Below, piece by piece: positions 17,699 to 25,754 of a stretch of 64,000 bases of DNA; positions within the stretch are counted from its first letter, which is position 1, and the number at the start of each line of letters is the position of its first letter. This DNA is from SIG440 sp045631525 (GTDB lineage Bacteria; Bacillota; Clostridia; Monoglobales; Monoglobaceae). A program made the translations under genes and the position numbers. The notes below the pieces were generated by a model that was not told the DNA's origin, searched no databases, and saw only the letters and a list, made by a program, of their open reading frames with translations. The stretch spans positions 39,114-103,113 of the forward strand of contig JAZQUY010000008.1 of assembly GCA_045631525.1 (NCBI GenBank), given 5' to 3'.

Positions 17699-18897
17699 TA
17701 TAAGCTATTCAAAAAATCCGCAATTTCTTCTGCTCCCAAAGTTGCACCGCGCACAGCTTCTTCCATTGTGTTTCCGCTGCTACCCACCTCAAGAATGAGG
17801 CTGCCTTTTGTGAGATGCCCATTGAAGCGTTCGTTTCTGAGGTTTATTCCCCTCATAAGTGTTGGGTATTTTTTGCTGATATGATTTTGGAGCTTTACTG
17901 CAAACTTCATATTGTTTCGCCAATCTGGATGCTCAAGTCCACCGCCCGAGGTTCCAACCACAAACATCAGCTGTGCAGTTTCCTTGCCGTCAATTTTCGT
18001 GACGAATTTTGCCTTGCTTCCGTCATCATAAACAAAAGCGTCGCGGTGTATATCAAGAACAATCTTTATCTCTTTGTTTTTTGAAAGATGTTTTTCCACC
18101 GTTTTTCTGGAATTCTCATAAGAGCCGTTAAAGTTCGGATGGTCGTGGAGAGTTTTGTCGTGAATTACTTTGATCCCCTTTTCCTCAAAAACGTCTTTTA
18201 CCGCCTCGCCCACCTTTATTACATTTTTCGTTTCATCAAGATTTCTATCACTTTTATCTGTCTGGTAGCTCTTTTCCCCCGCCTCTGCATAGCTTTCGGT
18301 TGCGTGGGTGTGAACAATCAGCACTTCAGGGGGCGAACCGTTCGTTCCAAATTCAAGCTTTGATGAAAGCATTTCGTCAATATTCACTCCAAAATTTGTG
18401 TCGTTACGGACAAGAATCTTTCCATGCTTCTCCCCAAACGTTTTTGACTGACTTGAATCAACCGCCTTGATGGGATATTCCTTGCTTTGCGCTTCCTCTT
18501 TCACGTTTCTTTTTTCAGCAATCAGCTCACCGACCAGTTGGTTTGCTTGTGCCGCAAGATAGCCGCCACTGACCGTCCTCACAAGAGGCATCTGTCCAAA
18601 AATCACAGTGCGGCTGTCTTTCGGGTCAAAGCCAAGAGTGAAACTTATGCCTTTCCCTATCCATCTTTCCATAAAGCCAGCTTCATCCCTGCCGTTTTCT
18701 TCACCCGTCCACAAGGCAGGAAGACTTTCCATTACAATCTTCTCATTGTTTAAGAATTCCCCTGCAAAAAGCCTGCCTGCATCGGCAATTTCCAGATTTA
18801 TAATTGAAAGACATGAAATCACTGTTATTATTGCAATTTCAAGTCCACGTTTTACCACCTTCTTGGCATCAATAACCACTGCTCTGTAATGCTTCAT
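17698..18897 (-). CDS. spoIIP: Stage II sporulation protein P
   Basis: Mother-cell peptidoglycan hydrolase (amidase and endopeptidase activities) that works with SpoIID and SpoIIM in septal thinning and engulfment. Residues 1-50 contain one membrane anchor (about 20-40). The catalytic domain shows the metal-binding His of LIVHTHATESY (near residue 195) and VLDIHRDAF (near 284). The ATG at 18895-18897 with AGAAAGGAATG is preferred; the frame is open 20 codons further upstream. A sigma-E-like promoter lies at 18956-18984. Length 399 aa fits the family. Confidence 0.93.
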   Translation of the reverse strand: MKHYRAVVIDAKKVVKRGLEIAIITVISCLSIINLEIADAGRLFAGEFLNNEKIVMESLPALWTGEENGRDEAGFMERWIGKGISFTLGFDPKDSRTVIFGQMPLVRTVSGGYLAAQANQLVGELIAEKRNVKEEAQSKEYPIKAVDSSQSKTFGEKHGKILVRNDTNFGVNIDEMLSSKLEFGTNGSPPEVLIVHTHATESYAEAGEKSYQTDKSDRNLDETKNVIKVGEAVKDVFEEKGIKVIHDKTLHDHPNFNGSYENSRKTVEKHLSKNKEIKIVLDIHRDAFVYDDGSKAKFVTKIDGKETAQLMFVVGTSGGGLEHPDWRNNMKFAVKLQNHISKKYPTLMRGINLRNERFNGHLTKGSLILEVGSSGNTMEEAVRGATLGAEEIADFLNSL

Positions 18898-18955
18898 GGG
18901 TACATTCCTTTCTCTTTTGACAAATAGCCCATTTCCTTTGGACATCCTATAAAAC

Positions 18956-18984
18956 ACTATATGAAAAAATCTTTTTATATATTC
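18956..18984 (-). promoter_or_regulatory. Candidate sigma-E promoter of spoIIP
   Basis: Minus strand GAATATA (18978-18984), 14-base spacer, CATATAGT (18956-18963). Bacillus sigma-E consensus is GHATATT and CATACAHT with 13-15 bases between. It sits about 60 bases before the spoIIP start, and spoIIP is a known sigma-E gene. The sipL site at 42100-42128 has the same -35 and spacer. Confidence 0.55.
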
Positions 18985-19025
18985 CCCAAAAAGAAAAGGA
19001 AGTGAAATTTCACTCCCTCAAAAAA

Positions 19026-19817
19026 CTATTTATATTTTTTCACTGCATCATCAAGCTTTTTTATTGCTTCCCCTGCCCGACGGTAATATTCCTGAGGCGA
19101 GAAATCATCATAACGTTTACTCTCGCTCCTGAACACCTCAAGCATCAGTGTTCCGCCAAAGTGATAATCTGCCAAAGTCTTTGCCACATAATCGAAGTCG
19201 CATATCCCGTCATAGGGCAAAAGGTGCTCATCCTCATCCTGAACGTGATGATTGTCATGGATATGCACCGCACTGAGTCTTTCGCCAAAAAATGGCATAT
19301 AATGTCTGCCGTTTGTAAAGCACCCCTCGTGTCCCACATCCCAGCAAAATCCTGCCGAGGCATGCTGTTCAAGGACTGATGCAAGATTTGCAACAAATCT
19401 CTGATTTTCAAAAGCAAGGGTTACATTCTTTTTTTCGGCATACTCCACAAGTTTTTTGAATCTATAATTTCCTATATCAGAAATAACAGGCGCAGGTCTT
19501 CCCGAAGAAAGATGCACCACAGCAACAGGTATATCATAGTCTCCGCAACAATCAACGGTCTCACAAAGTCTCGCCAGCATCTTGTCCCCGTCGCTACCTG
19601 CCTTCCATATAGTGTTTATTCCATCGAAAGGAGCATGAAGTGTGTCAAACACAATACCGCTTCGTTTCACCTTGTCAACAAGATTGTCAGTCAAAAGCGG
19701 CGAGTCACCCAGAAAAAAGGTGTGTCCAAAACCGTTTTCTTTCATAAGTTCAATCTGTCCGTCTATGTCAAGCATTTGTCCGTCGTCATAACAAAACAAG
19801 TTTATTCCTTTTTCCAC
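19026..19817 (-). CDS. Sugar phosphate isomerase/epimerase-family TIM-barrel protein
   Basis: 263-aa AP-endonuclease-2-like (xylose isomerase-like) TIM barrel. Putative metal ligands: Glu in LAFENQR, Asp and His in CWDVGHEG, His in VHIHDNHH, and Glu in MLEVFR. Substrate cannot be read from the sequence. GTG at 19815-19817 is chosen because AGAGGTG lies six to seven bases upstream; a TTG two codons earlier would overlap that site. It stands alone between rlmD and spoIIP; no sugar transporter is adjacent. Confidence 0.8.
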   Translation of the reverse strand: MEKGINLFCYDDGQMLDIDGQIELMKENGFGHTFFLGDSPLLTDNLVDKVKRSGIVFDTLHAPFDGINTIWKAGSDGDKMLARLCETVDCCGDYDIPVAVVHLSSGRPAPVISDIGNYRFKKLVEYAEKKNVTLAFENQRFVANLASVLEQHASAGFCWDVGHEGCFTNGRHYMPFFGERLSAVHIHDNHHVQDEDEHLLPYDGICDFDYVAKTLADYHFGGTLMLEVFRSESKRYDDFSPQEYYRRAGEAIKKLDDAVKKYK

Positions 19818-19860
19818 AATCAATCACCTCTTTTTTAATTCATTATAAAACAATGCCTTT

Positions 19861-21216
19861 TCAACTACTTTTGTTCGTTCTGACACTCTTTTCCCTGCGA
19901 CATAGTAGCACACAACACTCCACATGCGGTGTCCTCGGGAACATATCAACGGGCTGAACAACCTCAGTTCTATATCCCAAATCCTCAAGTATTCTCAAAT
20001 CTCTTGCAAGGGTCGAGGGCTTGCAGGATACATAAACAATTCTTTTTACACCTGTTCTTGCCACGGTTTTAAGAAGACTCTCTGCGCATCCTTTTCGGGG
20101 CGGGTCAAGAATAACTACATCAGGCTTTTTGTCTTTAAGCCTTGGCGCCATTTCTTCCGCTGTGCCACAATAATACTCAGCATTTTCTATGCTGTTGAGT
20201 TTCATATTTTCCTTGGCGTTCTGAATAGCTTCGGGAACCACCTCAATGCCCACAATCTTTTTGGCACCATTCGCCAGATACTGACCTATTGTTCCTATCC
20301 CGCAGTACAAATCCCAAACAATTTCTTTGCCTGAAAGATTTGCAAATTCTTTAACCTTGTCATAAAGGACCTCCGTCTGCTTTTTGTTCACCTGATAAAA
20401 AGAAAGAGGGGAAATCCTGAACTTAATATCTCCAATGCTGTCAATTATATAATCTTTGCCCCAAAGAGTAACAAACTTTTTCCCCAGAACAACATTGGTT
20501 TTTTTGCTGTTTATATTGAGTAACACTCCCGAAAGCCCATTCACTTCTGCTTTTAATATTTCAACCAATTCTTCCGCAAAAGGAAGCTTCTCACTTGTAG
20601 CAACAATAGCAACCACACAACCGCTATCGCCATTTCGGGTGTAGATATGACGTATCAATCCTTTGCCCGTTTCTTCATCATAGGGTGAAACACTGTACTG
20701 CCTCATCCATTTTCGAACCGCCGCCAAAACCTTGGGGTTTTCAGCACCTTGAATAATGCACCGATTCATATCAATAACCCTGTGACTGTTCTGGGCATAA
20801 ATGCCGATTCCATCCTTTGACACGGGGAACTGCCCTTTGTTGCGATATCCCCGAATCTCACTGCATCCGATAACATCCTTGACCTCGGCAGAAATTTTGC
20901 CAAGACGCGTCAGGCAATCTTCCACCTTTTGGGTCTTATATTCAAGCTCTTTTTCATATTCGGTATTCCAGAATCTGCATCCACCACACTTGTAAAAATA
21001 TTCACATTCAGCCTTGATGCGATAAGGAGACGGCGCCACAACCTCCAGAAGTTTTCCAAAGGCATAGCTTTTCATAACCTTTACGATTATCCCACGGACT
21101 TTCTCGCCCAAAAGAGCATAGGGAACAAAAACCGCCATGCCATCCATTCTTCCTACGCCATCGCCGTCGTCGGTTGTTCCTGTAATTTCAATTTCAAAAA
21201 TATCGTTCTTTTTCAT
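19861..21216 (-). CDS. rlmD: 23S rRNA (uracil-C5)-methyltransferase RlmD/RlmCD family
   Basis: SAM-dependent m5U methyltransferase of 23S rRNA. N-terminal TRAM domain (about 5-60); Fe-S cysteines in CEYFYKCGGC (near 75-84) and DMNRC (near 150); SAM-binding region DLYCGIGTIGQYL (near 308); catalytic DPPRKGC and the nucleophile in YVSCKPSTLARDL. Length 451 aa. The ATG at 21214-21216 overlaps the recR stop in an ATGA junction, which fixes the start and indicates translational coupling. Some Firmicute homologues modify both U747 and U1939; the sequence does not settle this. Confidence 0.92.
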   Translation of the reverse strand: MKKNDIFEIEITGTTDDGDGVGRMDGMAVFVPYALLGEKVRGIIVKVMKSYAFGKLLEVVAPSPYRIKAECEYFYKCGGCRFWNTEYEKELEYKTQKVEDCLTRLGKISAEVKDVIGCSEIRGYRNKGQFPVSKDGIGIYAQNSHRVIDMNRCIIQGAENPKVLAAVRKWMRQYSVSPYDEETGKGLIRHIYTRNGDSGCVVAIVATSEKLPFAEELVEILKAEVNGLSGVLLNINSKKTNVVLGKKFVTLWGKDYIIDSIGDIKFRISPLSFYQVNKKQTEVLYDKVKEFANLSGKEIVWDLYCGIGTIGQYLANGAKKIVGIEVVPEAIQNAKENMKLNSIENAEYYCGTAEEMAPRLKDKKPDVVILDPPRKGCAESLLKTVARTGVKRIVYVSCKPSTLARDLRILEDLGYRTEVVQPVDMFPRTPHVECCVLLCRREKSVRTNKSS

Positions 21217-21812
21217 AGTTCCACACGCCACTGAATTGCCTTTGCCAAGGTCATTTCGTCAGCAAACTCAAGCTCACCGCCCACGGGAACTCCGTGAGCA
21301 ATCCTCGTCACCTTGATACCAAAAGGCTTTATAAGTTTTGAAATATACATAGCCGTTGTTTCGCCCTCAAGGTTGGGGTTTGTCGCCATAATAACCTCAC
21401 AGACTGTGCCCTCTGCAATTCTTGTCATAAGCTCTTTTATTCTTATGTCCTCAGGACCTATATTATCCATAGGTGAAATCGCACCGTGGAGAACGTGATA
21501 CGTCCCTTTGAACTCATTGGTCTTTTCCATTTGAATAACATCTCTGGGATTTTCGACAACACAAATAACGCCCTTGTCACGTGCAGGATTTTTGCATACA
21601 CTGCAAACGTCCTTGTCGGAAAAATTCTGACAGATTTTGCAGTAAGAAATCTTTTCCTTGGCATCAACAATAGCATTTGCAAATTTCTGTGCAGATTCTT
21701 TGGGAAGATTCAGCACGTGATATGCAAGTCTCTGTGCCGTTTTGCTGCCTATCCCAGGCAGCTTTTGAAATTCCTCTATTAGATTTTGAAGTGGCGAAAC
21801 ATAATAATCCAT
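21213..21812 (-). CDS. recR: Recombination protein RecR
   Basis: Recombination mediator that acts with RecO (and RecF) to load RecA on gapped DNA. Helix-hairpin-helix LPGIGSKTAQRLAYH near residues 18-32; C4 zinc finger CKIC...CSVC near 54-70; Toprim domain starting ICVVENPRDV. 199 aa, normal. The ATG at 21810-21812 gives the usual N-terminus MDYYVSPLQNLI. It is followed by rlmD with a 4-base overlap. Confidence 0.96.
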   Translation of the reverse strand: MDYYVSPLQNLIEEFQKLPGIGSKTAQRLAYHVLNLPKESAQKFANAIVDAKEKISYCKICQNFSDKDVCSVCKNPARDKGVICVVENPRDVIQMEKTNEFKGTYHVLHGAISPMDNIGPEDIRIKELMTRIAEGTVCEVIMATNPNLEGETTAMYISKLIKPFGIKVTRIAHGVPVGGELEFADEMTLAKAIQWRVEL

Positions 21813-21834
21813 TTTCAAAAAATCCTTTCAACAG

Positions 21835-21898
21835 AAAAAATCTGCCTCCGAAATCGGTATGGCCTGGGCGTTCTAAGCGCCAAAGCACAGCAGATTTT
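21835..21898 (-). terminator. Branched terminator between the small secreted gene and recR
   Basis: On the minus strand a 9-bp outer stem AAAATCTGC/GCAGATTTT encloses two inner hairpins (GGCG-CTTAGAA-CGCC and CCGA-TT-TCGG), followed by TTTTTT. This is larger than a simple terminator and could fold as a three-way junction. Confidence 0.6.
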
Positions 21899-21914
21899 GT
21901 CCAAAGTACTGTTC

Positions 21915-22358
21915 TTATTTCACAAATTCAAGAGTGTTTGTTTCTGCATCAAACTTAGCATCAAAACCAAAGTAGGAAGCAGCAACGCTGGCGGGCATAT
22001 AGGTTCTGCCCTGCTCATTATTGAGGAACACCGCCTTTTCCATCTCAACCTTGTTGCCTTCTTCAATGAGGTTTGCAAAGAACAGATTGTTGTCCACCTG
22101 AAGAACAATCATAGAACCCTTTTCGTCAGCACCCATAACAAGACGTTCTGCATCTGTCCATTCTATCTGATAGCCAAAATGTTCAAATATAAATCTGATA
22201 GGAATAAACACAGTATCCTCAACGGTTGTAACCTCTCCAAAGCCCTCTGCTATTTTCACTTTTTCACCGTCAATAACAACTTCATTGGATGCAGCAAAAG
22301 CCGAAACCGAGCCGAGCAACACACAAACAAATAAAACAAGTGAAACAAATTTTTTCAT
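21915..22358 (-). CDS. Small secreted protein with copper amine oxidase N-terminal-like (stalk) domain
   Basis: 147 aa with a signal peptide (1-23, cleavage about AFAA-SNEV). The rest is a single domain of the copper amine oxidase N-like type, with the characteristic FIPIRFIFEHFGYQIEW (about 51-67) and TYMPASVAASYFGF (about 119-132) strands. In Clostridia this module is common on cell-surface and peptidoglycan-associated proteins; by itself it has no known activity. SD GGAGG ten bases before the ATG. It lies 27 bases after metK but its own terminator follows. Confidence 0.8.
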   Translation of the reverse strand: MKKFVSLVLFVCVLLGSVSAFAASNEVVIDGEKVKIAEGFGEVTTVEDTVFIPIRFIFEHFGYQIEWTDAERLVMGADEKGSMIVLQVDNNLFFANLIEEGNKVEMEKAVFLNNEQGRTYMPASVAASYFGFDAKFDAETNTLEFVK

Positions 22359-22385
22359 AACAAACTAACCTCCAAATTTTTCAAT

Positions 22386-23570
22386 TTAAGCCTTCGCCAT
22401 TTCTTGAATAAGTTGTGCCTTATCCGTCTTCTCCCAGGGAAGATCAATATCACATCTTCCAAAGTGACCATAAGCCGCTGTCTGCTTGTAAATAGGACGT
22501 CTGAGGTCAAGCATATTTATGATTCCGCTGGGAGTAAGGTCAAACACCTTTTCCACAATTTCAGAAATTTTTTCCTCGCTGATTTTTCCTGTACCGAAAG
22601 TATCAATTCTGAGAGATACAGGCTTTGCCACACCGATTGAATAAGCAAGCTGTACCTCACAGGATTTTGCAAGACCTGCCGCCACAACGTTCTTCGCCAC
22701 ATATCTTGCTGCATATGCTGCACTTCGGTCAACTTTCGTGGGGTCTTTTCCCGAAAAAGCACCGCCGCCGTGACGTGCATATCCACCATAGGTGTCAACA
22801 ATAATTTTTCTTCCGGTATGACCTGAGTCACCCTGAGGCCCGCCGATAACAAATCTTCCTGTTGGATTGATAAAAATCTTTGTTTCCTCATCCATAAGTT
22901 TTCCTGGAACAGTTGTGCGGATAACCTTTTCTTCAATATCACGCCTCAAGGTTTCCATTGGCACATTTTCATCGTGCTGGCTTGAAACCACCACCGCTTC
23001 AATGCGCTTAACAGTTCCGTCTTCGTTATACTCCGCCGTAACCTGTGTCTTTCCGTCAGGTCTGAGATAAGGCAAAGTTCCGTTTTTTCTCACCTCAGTG
23101 AGTTTTCTTGCCATTCTGTGAGCAAGGTCAATAGAAAGCGGCATAAAGCTTTCGGTTTCGTCACAGGCAAAGCCAAACATCATACCCTGGTCGCCTGCAC
23201 CAAGACCTTTTTCCGCATCACCCTCTTTTGACTCAAGAGCTTCGTCAACGCCGAGAGCAATATCTGGTGACTGCTTGTCAAGGGCACAGATAACGCCGCA
23301 GGTGTCGCAGTCAAAACCATATTTTGCACGGGTATAACCTACTTCGCGAACAGCCTCTCTGACAATATGCTGAATATCAATGTTTGCAGTTGTGCTTATT
23401 TCGCCAACCACAACAACAAGACCGGTAGTAACAGTAACCTCACAGGCAACACGTGCCATGGGGTCCTGTTCATAAATCGCATCAAGAACAGCATCCGAAA
23501 TTATATCGGAAATTTTGTCAGGATGCCCTTCGGTAACAGATTCTGAAGTAAACAGCTTTTTGTATCCCAT
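22386..23570 (-). CDS. metK: S-adenosylmethionine synthetase
   Basis: Makes SAM from methionine and ATP. Conserved blocks: GHPDKISDIISDAVLD (residues 16-31), GAGDQGMMFGFA (near 124), and the P-loop-like GGGAFSGKDPTKVDRS (near 269-284). 394 aa is standard. SD AGGAGG eight to ten bases before the ATG. The leader is short (about 80 bases) and lacks an S-box or other SAM riboswitch; expression appears to come from the consensus promoter at 23659-23687. Confidence 0.97.
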   Translation of the reverse strand: MGYKKLFTSESVTEGHPDKISDIISDAVLDAIYEQDPMARVACEVTVTTGLVVVVGEISTTANIDIQHIVREAVREVGYTRAKYGFDCDTCGVICALDKQSPDIALGVDEALESKEGDAEKGLGAGDQGMMFGFACDETESFMPLSIDLAHRMARKLTEVRKNGTLPYLRPDGKTQVTAEYNEDGTVKRIEAVVVSSQHDENVPMETLRRDIEEKVIRTTVPGKLMDEETKIFINPTGRFVIGGPQGDSGHTGRKIIVDTYGGYARHGGGAFSGKDPTKVDRSAAYAARYVAKNVVAAGLAKSCEVQLAYSIGVAKPVSLRIDTFGTGKISEEKISEIVEKVFDLTPSGIINMLDLRRPIYKQTAAYGHFGRCDIDLPWEKTDKAQLIQEMAKA

Positions 23571-23658
23571 TTGTTTTTCCTCCTATGTCTATCGCCTTTG
23601 TATAAAGACGTTGTAAAATCAATATCACAAAATGCTTATACACATTCTCTCATTATGC

Positions 23659-23687
23659 ATTATACCTTTTTTTACGCCTCATGTCAA
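23659..23687 (-). promoter_or_regulatory. Consensus sigma-A promoter of metK
   Basis: Perfect TTGACA (23682-23687) and TATAAT (23659-23664) with a 17-base spacer on the minus strand. It diverges from the ECF transporter promoter, whose -35 lies 41 bases away. Confidence 0.85.
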
Positions 23688-23728
23688 CCATAAAAACCCT
23701 ATATTTCAACAGATTTCCCCCAAATCTC

Positions 23729-23757
23729 TTGACAATGTTTTGCAAAAATTATAAAAT
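23729..23757 (+). promoter_or_regulatory. Sigma-A promoter of the ECF S component and Hrb genes
   Basis: TTGACA at 23729-23734 and TAAAAT at 23752-23757, spacer 17. About 40 bases upstream of the ATG at 23799. Confidence 0.75.
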
Positions 23758-23798
23758 ATTACAAAACACAACAATAATTTTTTCAGGAGATGTTCATT

Positions 23799-24338
23799 AT
23801 GAAAAAAAGCTTCAACACCCGCGATATGGCTATCACCGCTTTGCTTATTGCATTTGGGATTATCATTCCCACCATGTTCAGCGGTCTCAGAGTATACATT
23901 CCGCCGTTTTCGGCTACTCTCACTGCTCACGTTCCCGTTTTTGTGGCTATGTTCATTTCGCCTATGTCCGCAATCTTTACATCTATCGGCACAACCGTAG
24001 GCTTCATTTTTGCAGGTCTTGACCCGGCTGTTACCGCACGAGCTTTTTCGCATATCATTTTTGCGATTGTTGGTGCTCTTATGATTAAGAAAAACAACAG
24101 CATTATCTTGGTTGGGGCTGTTACTATGATACTTCACGCACTCTTTGAAGCACTTGTTTCACTGCTTTTCCTAAGCACTGGCTGGTCAGCATCAAACGGA
24201 AATGTGTATTACATAGCTTTTTACGTTACCGGTATAGGAACTCTTATTCATCATATAATAGACTATATAATAGCAATCATATTGGTTTCTGCCCTTTCAA
24301 GAACAAAGGCAATCGGAAAACTGCCCCGTCTTTTCTAA
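23799..24338 (+). CDS. ECF transporter substrate-binding (S) component, NiaX-like
   Basis: 179-aa integral membrane protein with about six hydrophobic segments, the size and layout of ECF vitamin-transporter S components. The segment around FSATLTAHVPVFVAMFISP and the following ARAFSHIIFAIVGAL resemble the niacin (NiaX) group; this specificity is tentative. The ATG at 23799 has AGGAGA eight bases upstream and is preferred to one three codons earlier. No EcfA or EcfT genes occur in this window, so it must use a shared energizing module elsewhere. Hrb follows 20 bases later in the same direction. Confidence 0.75.
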   Translation: MKKSFNTRDMAITALLIAFGIIIPTMFSGLRVYIPPFSATLTAHVPVFVAMFISPMSAIFTSIGTTVGFIFAGLDPAVTARAFSHIIFAIVGALMIKKNNSIILVGAVTMILHALFEALVSLLFLSTGWSASNGNVYYIAFYVTGIGTLIHHIIDYIIAIILVSALSRTKAIGKLPRLF

Positions 24339-24358
24339 ATCCATGAAGGAGTGATATT

Positions 24359-24970
24359 ATGGCAAACATAGAAAACAGTGCCCTTTTCAAAATAAGTTAC
24401 GGCCTTTTTGTTGTCACTTCAAATGACGGCACACGTGACAACGGCCTCATTGTGAACACCGTTTCTCAAATCACCGACACGCCCCTTCGGGTTGCTGTTG
24501 CTGTCAACAAGAAGAACTATTCACATGACGTTATCAAAGAAACAAAGAAAATGAACGTCTGCTGTCTGTCTGTAGATGCACCATTTTCTATTTTTGAAAC
24601 CTTCGGTTTCAAAAGCGGACGGGATACCGACAAATTTGACGGCATAAATCCTCTTCGCTCGGAAAACGGACTTGCAGTTCTGCCTGAATTTATCAACAGC
24701 TTTATCTCGCTCGAGGTTGAAAGCTATATAGATATGGACTCTCACGGAATGTTTATTTGTACTGTCACCGAAGCGAAAACCATATCCGATAAAGAAAGTA
24801 TGACCTACACATATTATCAAAAAAACGTAAAACCAAAGCCCGAGGCGACCAAATCCAAAGGTTATGTCTGCAAGATTTGCGGATATGTCTATGAGGGCGA
24901 CCCACTCCCCGAGGATTTCATTTGTCCCTGGTGCAAGCACGGAGCAAGTGATTTTGAAAAAATACAGTAA
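24359..24970 (+). CDS. Flavin reductase-rubredoxin fusion (high-molecular-weight rubredoxin type)
   Basis: 203 aa. Residues 1-150 are a flavin reductase-like FMN-binding split barrel (NGLIVNTVSQIT near 22-33). Residues 158-203 are a rubredoxin domain with CKICGYVYEGDP and CPWCKHG, the four iron-binding cysteines. This arrangement matches the NADH:rubredoxin-type Hrb of Moorella, which passes electrons to flavodiiron proteins for O2 or NO reduction. SD GAAGGAGTG before the ATG. A strong terminator follows. Confidence 0.88.
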   Translation: MANIENSALFKISYGLFVVTSNDGTRDNGLIVNTVSQITDTPLRVAVAVNKKNYSHDVIKETKKMNVCCLSVDAPFSIFETFGFKSGRDTDKFDGINPLRSENGLAVLPEFINSFISLEVESYIDMDSHGMFICTVTEAKTISDKESMTYTYYQKNVKPKPEATKSKGYVCKICGYVYEGDPLPEDFICPWCKHGASDFEKIQ

Positions 24971-24982
24971 ATAAAAAATGAG

Positions 24983-25020
24983 AAAGCACTCAAGCTTACA
25001 CAGCTTGAGTGCTTTTGTAT
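24983..25020 (+). terminator. Intrinsic terminator after the flavin reductase-rubredoxin gene
   Basis: A 14-bp perfect stem (24983-24996 with 25002-25015), loop TACAC, then TTTTGTATTT. The minus-strand side is also A/T rich, so it may end the convergent 142-aa gene as well. Confidence 0.85.
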
Positions 25021-25056
25021 TTAACCTTCATAATAAATGTATGTCTTTGTATTATA

Positions 25057-25485
25057 TTACCATGATCCTTTTATTAGAGAGATGTTACCATTATTGGCTA
25101 CACTAATTGTTGGCAACTTTACAATTTCCTCCAACAATACCTTTTGCAATTCATTGGCCATAGCATTATTTTTCAAATCATTGATTGCAAGATCACAAAA
25201 ACGTATAAGGACCTCCTGTTTAAACAGAGATTCTTCCACTTTTCTAAAATATGAGGTTTCTGCTATTATTCCCCATTTTAAAACTTTAACGTGAAAGGCT
25301 GCAACATTTGGGTCGCACAGTCTTTTGAAACAAAACCCATCCGGCAAAAACGCTTTGCATACTGCCTCTGTTAGAACTTTTGTTTTCACACTGTAACGCA
25401 CAGTATCTCTGTCTGCTTGTTCTTGTTCTTCCTTTAATTTCTTTTTCTCTTCAATTTTTTCAAACATTGTTTCAAAAATTCCCAT
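25057..25485 (-). CDS. Unknown 142-aa protein of the XRE cassette
   Basis: No family recognised. Residues 1-30 form a charged helix (KIEEKKKLKEEQEQADRD), followed by a mixed region with four cysteines (about 43-96) and a C-terminal part (about 115-142) that looks globular. No signal peptide or membrane segment. A clear AAAGGAG precedes the ATG. It lies 27 bases after a 58-aa gene and is probably cotranscribed with it from the promoter at 25733-25761. The AT-rich composition and divergent XRE gene suggest a small accessory cassette; function unknown. Confidence 0.65.
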   Translation of the reverse strand: MGIFETMFEKIEEKKKLKEEQEQADRDTVRYSVKTKVLTEAVCKAFLPDGFCFKRLCDPNVAAFHVKVLKWGIIAETSYFRKVEESLFKQEVLIRFCDLAINDLKNNAMANELQKVLLEEIVKLPTISVANNGNISLIKGSW

Positions 25486-25512
25486 AGCTTTCTCCTTTCT
25501 TACAATTTTTTC

Positions 25513-25689
25513 TTAAACATAATATCTAAACTGTTTGATCAGATATTCAACATCAGAATCGCTTAAACCATATTTTGATACCATTTCTGCTTGAACATTA
25601 CGCAAGATTTCTTTTGCTCTGTCTTTATCCGACATATCATTTGCCGTCTTAATAACCGAAAGATATTTGTTGTAACTTGATGAATCCAT
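25513..25689 (-). CDS. Unknown 58-aa protein of the XRE cassette
   Basis: Short gene from ATG at 25687-25689 to TAA at 25513-25515, with a strong AAAAGGAGG site seven to eight bases upstream. The product is acidic and helical (MDSSSYNKYLSVIK at the start; DSDVEYLIKQFRYYV at the end). No family recognised. The size and first position in an operon with a larger unknown gene would fit an antitoxin or small adaptor, but nothing in the sequence proves it. Confidence 0.6.
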   Translation of the reverse strand: MDSSSYNKYLSVIKTANDMSDKDRAKEILRNVQAEMVSKYGLSDSDVEYLIKQFRYYV

Positions 25690-25718
25690 TTTTTAGTTCC
25701 TCCTTTTTAATTCCAAAA

Positions 25719-25754
25719 TAGAATTTTATTATATTATAATTCTAATTTAGAATT
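25719..25754. promoter_or_regulatory. Operator array (TAGAATT boxes) over the cassette promoter
   Basis: Three boxes: TAGAATT (25719-25725), AATTCTA (25738-25744) and TAGAATT (25748-25754). The last two form a 7-bp inverted repeat lying exactly in the spacer of the minus-strand promoter at 25733-25761, so a bound protein would block RNA polymerase. The divergent XRE protein is the obvious candidate. Confidence 0.65.

Noticed and set aside
23571..23660. Possible SAM riboswitch before metK
   Set aside because: The leader is too short and no S-box core or terminator/antiterminator pair can be drawn.
24970..25060. Attachment-site duplicate of the tRNA-Arg 3' end on the far side of the XRE cassette
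   Set aside because: I looked for a repeat of the tRNA 3' end (GGTTCGAATCC and flanks) near 24970-25060 and saw none, so integration at the tRNA is not shown.
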